From positions 1 through 12,183 of the forward strand of contig CAZTHL010000102.1 in NCBI GenBank assembly GCA_964613585.1: a stretch of DNA of 12,183 nucleotides, written 5' to 3'. This DNA is from CAZTHL01 sp964613585 (GTDB taxonomy: Bacteria; Pseudomonadota; Alphaproteobacteria; DSM-16000; Inquilinaceae). Numbering within the stretch: position 1 is the first letter of the stretch; every line of letters begins with the position of its first letter. Made by a program: the position numbers and the translations under genes. Below are positions 8,663 to 12,183 of the stretch, in pieces. The notes beneath the pieces are model-generated. The model was not told where the DNA came from. It did not search any database and worked only from the letters and a program-made list of their open reading frames with translations.

Positions 8663-8956
8663 ATGGAACGCACCGAAGCCCTATCCCGCTTGCGCGGGGA
8701 AGCGGACCGCCTCCGGCAGGCCGGCATCAGCCGGCTCTACCTGTTCGGGTCGACGGCCCGCGGCGACGCCACGTCCGACAGCGATGTCGATCTGTTCTTC
8801 GAGACGGACGATCCGCGCTTCAGCCTGATCGAGCTGGTGCGCGCCCGGCGTCTGGTCTCCGACATCCTGGGCGCCGAGGCGGACCTGATGACCCGGGGCA
8901 GCCTCCATCCCGCGTTCCGCAAGGGCATCGAGGCGGGCGCGGTTCGGGTTTTTTGA
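8663..8956 (+). CDS. MNT-type nucleotidyltransferase antitoxin (MntA-like)
   Basis: This 97-residue minimal nucleotidyltransferase has the perfect family signature Gly-Ser-x10-Asp-x-Asp in LFGSTARGDATSDSDVDLFF, followed by ETDDPRFSLIELVRARR and ILGAEADLMTRGSLHP. In MntA-HepT (type VII) systems this enzyme AMPylates a tyrosine of the HepT RNase and so neutralises it. Here the catalytic motif is intact. Its TGA overlaps the ATG of the following hepT-like frame by one base (TGATG), the usual coupled order. An in-frame ATG at 8651 would add MKNA. Neither start has a good Shine-Dalgarno, and I chose 8663 (MERTEALSRLR) because it fits the usual short N-terminus. The toxin partner is truncated, so this is an orphaned antitoxin unless the enzyme has found another target. 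A decayed relative lies at about 11005-11250. Confidence 0.85.
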   Translation: MERTEALSRLRGEADRLRQAGISRLYLFGSTARGDATSDSDVDLFFETDDPRFSLIELVRARRLVSDILGAEADLMTRGSLHPAFRKGIEAGAVRVF

Positions 8957-9099
8957 TGACCCGGAACGTCCGCGCCCGGCTGACCGACATGATTGACGCG
9001 ATCGAGGGCATCCGCACGGCCTCGCGCGGGATCGGCCTCGCGCAGTATCGGCGCAGCCGTTCTGCGGCGTCTGCCTCCGCGCATCGACGCGGAGGATGA
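8956..9099 (+). pseudogene. hepT-like toxin gene, truncated after about 33 residues
   Basis: The frame starts at the ATG that overlaps the MNT stop and reads MTRNVRARLTDMIDAIEGIR and then TASRGIGLAQYR, which matches the first helices of HepT/DUF86 toxins as I recall them. After about residue 33 similarity stops and the frame continues as low-complexity RSRSAASASAHRRGG to TGA 9097-9099. A normal HepT is about 100-120 residues and carries the RNase motif Arg-x4-His-x-Tyr near its C-terminus. That motif is absent here, and I do not find it in the other two frames up to 9195. The toxin is therefore almost certainly inactive. The break coincides with the start of a cluster of GC hairpins (9074 onward), which suggests a deletion junction. 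Confidence 0.75.
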
Positions 9100-9189
9100 C
9101 CAAGGCGGGTGCGCCCGCCGGGCAACGGCGGTGCGCCGTGCGCCGCTCAGAAGGGCGGGCATCCTGCCCACCGAAGCGGCCGAAGGCCG
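9074..9189. repeat. Cluster of three GC hairpins between convergent genes
   Basis: Three stem-loops lie between the hepT remnant and the stop of the minus-strand membrane gene. At 9074-9095 cctccgcg pairs with cgcggagg across a 6-nt loop (8 bp, perfect). At 9104-9119 ggcggg pairs with cccgcc across tgcg. At 9177-9189 cggcc pairs with ggccg across gaa. The last could serve as a minus-strand terminator just past TAG 9195-9197. No T tracts are seen. They may instead be REP-like extragenic elements or marks of a rearrangement junction. Confidence 0.5.
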
Positions 9190-9194
9190 TTGCC

Positions 9195-9671
9195 CTAGGC
9201 ACGGGCAAGTCCGCGCACCAGGTCGATCGTTCCGAGCGACAGGTCGAGCAGATGGTCCGGCACGGATTCGCCGAACCAGGCGATCAGCGTGGGGAAGCCC
9301 CAGAAGAAGCCGCCCGCCAGCGCAACCGCGACCGCCAGCATCCCCGTCAGGTAGAGCGCGGCCAGATCCCGGATCATGACGCATCGGTGCCGCTCGATCC
9401 GCTGGGCCAGCCACAGGCGTCCGAACGGCAGCTCGCTCAGCACCGCCAGTGCCAGGATCACCAGATGCACGAAGGTCGGGACGAGCGTGCTCAGCAGCAT
9501 GAAGGTGACCCAGAACCCGTCCGGCCCGAACGGGTCGGCGTGCGCCGCACGGACAAAAGCGTCGAGCACCAGCGGTGCGTCCGCCCCGAGCCCGATGACG
9601 AGCTGATTGTAGCCTTCGATAGAGGCGGACAGGACAACCACGACCAGGATCAGCAGCCCAACGGCGGCCAA
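9195..9671 (-). CDS. Orphan integral membrane protein, start uncertain (possibly 5'-truncated)
   Basis: I do not recognise the family. The 158 residues shown start at a TTG (9669-9671) and contain about four hydrophobic segments: AAVGLLILVVVVLSA (1-15), FWVTFMLLSTLVPTFVHLVI (about 53-72) running into LALAVLSELPFG, and LAALYLTGMLAVAVALAGGF (about 103-122). A short amphipathic end (DLSLGTIDLVRGLARA) closes it. The coding potential looks real (hydrophobic periodicity, TAG stop beside a hairpin). The TTG has no Shine-Dalgarno, and the same frame stays open upstream with protein-like sequence (RPHKGPLVPARCLILADLLA) into the 3' end of the Fic frame without meeting an ATG or GTG. Either a rare start is used, or the original 5' end was removed when the Fic locus came to lie beside it. 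Confidence 0.55.
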   Translation of the reverse strand: MAAVGLLILVVVVLSASIEGYNQLVIGLGADAPLVLDAFVRAAHADPFGPDGFWVTFMLLSTLVPTFVHLVILALAVLSELPFGRLWLAQRIERHRCVMIRDLAALYLTGMLAVAVALAGGFFWGFPTLIAWFGESVPDHLLDLSLGTIDLVRGLARA

Positions 9672-9714
9672 GAGGTCGGCCAGTATGAGACAGCGGGCGG
9701 GAACAAGCGGCCCT

Positions 9715-10338
9715 TTATGCGGACGAATGGCCCTCGTATGGCAGACCGTCGTCGTTGAGCTGCTCTTGGAGCAGGGCGGCGAGATACTCTTCCATATCCC
9801 TGATATCGAGATTGCCTACATGCCAGGCGCGATCGGCCGCCGCCAGAGCGCTCTCGTAGCCTTGCCGGTCTTCCCGTATCCGCTCCGGCACAATCTTCCG
9901 CCCGCGAAGAAGCGCTCCGGATCGGACGCACAGCAGATAGTAGCAGACGGCGCGCGCCGTCCGACCATTGCCCTCGACGAACGGATGGATCCAGTTGAGC
10001 CGCCAGAGACCGTATGCCGCCAATTCCGTTGGCGTCCAGACGGACCAGTTTTCCTGGATCGTGCAGATTTAGCGCTCCATCCATTCATCCACCTCGTTGA
10101 AATGAGGCGGTTCGTGCTGTCCGACGTAGATGGGTTCCTTGCGGAACCGGCCGCCGAATTGATGGATGCTTGCCATGGCTATGTGATTCAGCGTCCACAG
10201 GAATGGCTTTGTAAAGGCGGTAGGCCCTTTTCTGAGACCGATGTCAATGCAATTTATTAGATTACCATATTGACGCTTCAGGTTCTGCTCCTGAACCCAG
10301 TCATACAGCGTCTCGTCTTCTTGCTCCGTCACGAACAT
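9715..10338 (-). pseudogene. Fic family AMPylase-type toxin interrupted by one in-frame TAA
   Basis: One continuous frame of 208 codons runs from ATG 10336-10338 to TAA 9715-9717, broken only by TAA at 10069-10071 (codon 90). The N-terminal part includes FGGRFRKEPIYVGQHEPP, the flap region that positions the target. After the stop the frame resumes without shift as ICTIQENWSVWTPTELAAYG and then WRLNWIHPFVEGNGRTAR. The Fic motif HPF-x-E-GNGR-x-x-R is intact and includes the catalytic His. Fic enzymes transfer AMP (or another nucleotide moiety) to Ser, Thr or Tyr of target proteins and are held inactive by an inhibitory helix in cis or in a partner. In relatives I recall, Leu occupies the stop position, so a single TTA-to-TAA change would explain it. 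No inhibitory Ser/Thr-x3-Glu-Gly/Asn motif is visible in this frame. Without stop-codon readthrough only 89 residues lacking the active site would be made. Confidence 0.85.
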
Positions 10339-10365
10339 GGTTGAGGCTTTGCCGCTTCATCCTTC

Positions 10366-10581
10366 TCACGAAGGGGTCTTCGCCGGGCGGAACCGTTGAC
10401 CGGCTTCCCGCGCCGACTCCTTTGTGATGCGTGAGCCTTCGGGTGCATTGCCGTAGACGAAGCTGGCCATTTGCTCGCGAAGCTCGTCCTCGCTGACATC
10501 GGTCTGCCGTGCGCGCTCGAGCAGCCGCTCGAGCTCGGGCCGCGGCGGCGCGCGGCGAAACAGGGATTGACGTTCAGCCAT
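10366..10581 (-). CDS. Small hypothetical protein upstream of fic (candidate antitoxin)
   Basis: This 71-residue ORF reads MAERQSLFRRAPPRPELERL at its start, then a charged helical stretch (RQTDVSEDELREQMASFVYG) and the C-terminal NAPEGSRITKESAREAGQRF. ATG 10579-10581 has a good Shine-Dalgarno (AAAGGG, 5 nt upstream). A TTG 36 nt further up is less likely. It ends 27 bp before the Fic start on the same strand, the place where trans-acting Fic inhibitors are encoded. The SFVYGNAPEGS...ITKES pattern looks familiar from small alphaproteobacterial proteins, but I cannot name the family. The canonical Fic-inhibitory motif Ser/Thr-x3-Glu-Gly/Asn does not occur exactly (TDVSED is nearest), so the antitoxin role is inferred from context only. 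Confidence 0.65.
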   Translation of the reverse strand: MAERQSLFRRAPPRPELERLLERARQTDVSEDELREQMASFVYGNAPEGSRITKESAREAGQRFRPAKTPS

Positions 10582-10782
10582 GATGTCCCTTTCGGCGGGC
10601 CATGGTGGCCCTCTCAAGCGCGACCGGTGGCTCGCGTCGACCGGCGATCTCCACCAAGCAGGCCTCTTGAGCCATGAACCGCGTCGGCAGCATGCCGGTC
10701 CCAGGCGTTGGCCAACCCACTACGGCGGCAGAAACCCGACGCACGGCCGACCGTCCGGCGTGTCAGAGAATCAACCAGAATG

Positions 10783-10800
10783 GAGTCTTCATCAAGACTC
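10783..10800. repeat. Perfect 7-bp hairpin
   Basis: gagtctt (10783-10789) pairs with aagactc (10794-10800) across a catc loop. It is followed on the plus strand by gttct and is not T-rich, so a terminator role is doubtful. It sits in the lower-GC patch and could be an inverted-repeat end or an operator. No partner copy was found in the window. Confidence 0.5.
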
Positions 10801-10882
10801 GTTCTACGTGCGTTCCTGTCCCCTTCTTCGGATGGACTTCAGTATCCAAGCTTGCTCAAGGTAGCATGAAGCGGCTCATCCG

Positions 10883-10920
10883 CTAATGGCGTGGTCGATC
10901 ACTAATGGCGTGGTCGATCG
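10883..10920. repeat. 19-bp tandem duplication ending in a GGTCGATCGACC palindrome
   Basis: ctaatggcgtggtcgatc occurs at 10883-10900 and 10902-10919, giving a 19-bp period with a single spacer base (a, then g after the second copy). The second copy runs into the 12-bp palindrome GGTCGATCGACC (10912-10923). It lies about 70 bp upstream of the decayed MNT frame, so an operator-like role or a target-site duplication are both possible. Neither is shown. Confidence 0.85.
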
Positions 10921-10992
10921 ACCGGCTTGGCTGCGGCGGCCTGACGACACGGCGCCGCGCCGCGTGGTGCTCAGCCCTCGTCAGCGACCACA

Positions 10993-11331
10993 ATGCCTAA
11001 GGTGATGCCAGCTCAGGCGGCGCTCAACCGTCCTCGTGACCCGGCCGAGCGTCTGCGGCAGGGCGGCGTGACCCGGTTTTGCCGGTTCGGCTCAACCGCC
11101 CGCGATGCGGCGTGGGCCGACGGCGCCGTCGACCTGTTGCTCGAGACCGACGATCTGCGGTCCAGCCTGATCGAGCCGGTCCGCGCCCAACGCCTCGCAT
11201 CGGCGATCCGGGGCGCCAAGGCCGATGTCATGACCCGCGGCAGCGTGAGGGGCCCGCTGCTATTGCGCGAGTTTCCCCTCCACTTACCAAAGGGAAAAGA
11301 GTCGTTGGCGATGACTCCTTCAAGGTTGTAA
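10993..11331 (+). pseudogene. Decayed MNT nucleotidyltransferase copy lacking a catalytic Asp
   Basis: The frame (112 codons) contains RLRQGGVTRFCRFGSTARDA, then VDLLLETDDLRSSLIEPVRA and KADVMTRGS. Aligned by eye with the copy at 8663-8956, about two thirds of some 65 residues are identical between RLRQ and MTRGS. In the signature Gly-Ser-x10-Asp-x-Asp the first Asp is Ala (AVD in place of DVD), and the Gly after STAR is Asp, so nucleotidyl transfer should be lost. After MTRGS the normal end (LHPAFRKGIE) is replaced by unrelated sequence (VRGPLLLREFPLHLPKG). No hepT frame follows. It is open to a normal stop and could still be translated, but the motif loss and altered C-terminus argue for a relic of a related MNT-HepT locus. 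Confidence 0.75.
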
Positions 11332-11474
11332 GAACGAATCATGAAGAAGAACGGGGGCAGCGGTCGGCGGCGTGCTGGCAGGCCGGGTGAATGGGCCTTG
11401 CGCGGACGCTGAGCGGGCGGGGCCGGCAGGGACCGATGGCCCATCGACAAGGCCGAGACGGTGAGCCGAACGTG

Positions 11475-12183
11475 ATGGATCACGAGGGCAACAAGAACGC
11501 CTCCGCCTGGGCGCGGCCGGGGATGCCCGACCTGCTGGAGGTGGGGGTCTTCACCGTGCCGGAAGCGGCCAGGCTTATCGCCGTGTCGCCGCAGCAGGTG
11601 CGCGCCTGGGTGACCGGTCCCAATCCCGTCCTGGATAATCAAGTGGGCCGGATGCACGGCCAATGGGCGCTCGGCTTCGCCAACCTGCTGGAGCTCCGCT
11701 TCGTCGCCACCTTTCGACGGGCCGGGGTGAGGCAGGCCGAGATCCGGGCGATCATGGCGGAGATGAGGGAGATCCTGCGCCGCCCGCATCCATTCGCCAC
11801 CGACCTCGTGTTCAAGACCGATGGCAAGCGGATTCTGGCCGAGTTCGGCCAGACCCAAGGACTGCCCCAGCTCTTCGACTTGAAGAGCAGGAATTATGAA
11901 ATGTTCGTGGTGGTCTACGACTCCTTGAGAAGGGATGTGGTGTTCGATCCCGATGGTGACGCCGTGGCTTGGCATCCGCGGCCGGACATCGCGCCCAATG
12001 TCGTCGTCGATCCACGGCAATCCTTCGGCGATCCGACATTGGACGGCCATGGCATCACCACGCGCGCGATCGCCGATGCAATGAGAGCCGAAGGCGATTT
12101 GGCGGTGGTCTCCGCGCTTTACGATGTCGCCGGGCTGCAGGTGCAAGAGGCCCTGGTCTTCGAGGCCGCCCTCGACGCGGCGG
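11475..12183 (+). CDS. HTH plus DUF433-type antitoxin-like protein (runs off right edge)
   Basis: The frame starts at ATG 11475 and is open for 236 codons to the window end, so the last residues are missing. Residues 26-47 (FTVPEAARLIAVSPQQVRAW) form a MerR/excisionase-like helix-turn-helix. Residues 64-103 are helical (WALGFANLLELRFVATFRRA). The C-terminal part from about 172 (APNVVVDPRQSFGDPTLDGH followed by GITTRAIADAMRAEGD) has the VDP...G.P...G-T-R pattern of DUF433, the domain of a family of antitoxins usually paired with PIN-like DUF5615 toxins. By that architecture it should bind its own operator and a toxin encoded just downstream, outside this window. A GTG directly before the ATG and a GGTGAG about 9 nt upstream leave the exact start slightly open. 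The domain call is from recognised pattern, not a search. Confidence 0.8.
   Translation, partial: MDHEGNKNASAWARPGMPDLLEVGVFTVPEAARLIAVSPQQVRAWVTGPNPVLDNQVGRMHGQWALGFANLLELRFVATFRRAGVRQAEIRAIMAEMREILRRPHPFATDLVFKTDGKRILAEFGQTQGLPQLFDLKSRNYEMFVVVYDSLRRDVVFDPDGDAVAWHPRPDIAPNVVVDPRQSFGDPTLDGHGITTRAIADAMRAEGDLAVVSALYDVAGLQVQEALVFEAALDAA

Larger units (their letters stand above)
10582..10992. other. Intergenic stretch of lower GC with small repeats
   Basis: About 410 bp lie between the small ORF upstream of fic and the decayed MNT copy. From about 10760 to 10890 base composition is visibly less GC-rich than the flanks (ttcatcaagactcgttctac, tcagtatccaagcttgctca), unlike the housekeeping half, which fits acquired DNA. 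A plus-strand open frame (about 10674-10886) has no recognisable content. The promoter for the minus-strand small ORF and fic should lie near 10600-10700, but I see no convincing pair of boxes. It also holds a hairpin at 10783-10800 and a duplication at 10883-10919. Confidence 0.5.

Noticed and set aside
8197..8955. Plus-strand frame through the 545-bp intergenic stretch and over the MNT gene
   Set aside because: It is out of frame with the MNT gene and Arg/Ala/Pro-rich. Only its last 47 codons, after ATG 8956, are meaningful (hepT remnant).
10674..10886. Small plus-strand frame as a possible gene
   Set aside because: There is no ribosome site or domain, and its composition fits non-coding lower-GC DNA.
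11013..12146. Minus-strand frame of 377 codons antisense to the DUF433-type gene
   Set aside because: It is rich in His/Gln/Gly/Asp without domain features. The plus-strand frame has recognisable HTH and DUF433-like segments.

Overview
The window is high-GC DNA with long antisense open frames and short operons. The gene content and gene neighbours suggest an alphaproteobacterium, probably of the Rhodospirillales type. This is an inference from protein style and gene order, not from a marker search. One run of exactly 100 Ns (1331-1430) marks an assembly gap inside a short tandem repeat, so the true length there is unknown.

Left half (1-6556), minus strand, housekeeping. In the direction of transcription the order is murJ (lipid II flippase), trpS (tryptophanyl-tRNA synthetase), a TauE/SafE-type permease, a TIGR02186-type membrane-anchored protein, a universal stress protein (USP) and a NifU/Nfu iron-sulfur scaffold. 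A partial exported protein ending in PPIDA pentapeptide repeats runs off the left edge. The permease and TIGR02186 genes overlap by 4 bp (ATGA) and are probably translationally coupled. From memory, murJ-trpS-usp-nifU is a recurrent alphaproteobacterial order, so the permease pair looks like a cassette set into it. A 14-bp tandem repeat overlaps the USP stop codon and holds the assembly gap.

Centre (6557-8117). fumC (class II fumarase) is divergent from murJ and has every signature expected of an active enzyme.

Right part (8118-12183), accessory. About 545 bp after fumC holds no recognisable gene. A run of toxin-antitoxin-like pieces follows: a MNT nucleotidyltransferase antitoxin with intact catalytic motif, joined to a HepT toxin cut off after about 33 residues; a minus-strand Fic toxin with an intact catalytic motif but one in-frame TAA at codon 90, preceded by a small intact ORF that may be its antitoxin; a second, decayed MNT copy that has lost an active-site Asp and has no HepT; and, at the right edge, a protein with an N-terminal helix-turn-helix and a C-terminal DUF433-like domain, the architecture of an antitoxin whose toxin would lie beyond the window. 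An orphan membrane protein with no convincing start lies between the first two. Every toxin visible is broken, while three of the four antitoxin-like reading frames are intact. The region therefore reads as a decaying toxin-antitoxin cluster. I see no integrase, transposase, tRNA, rRNA or CRISPR array.
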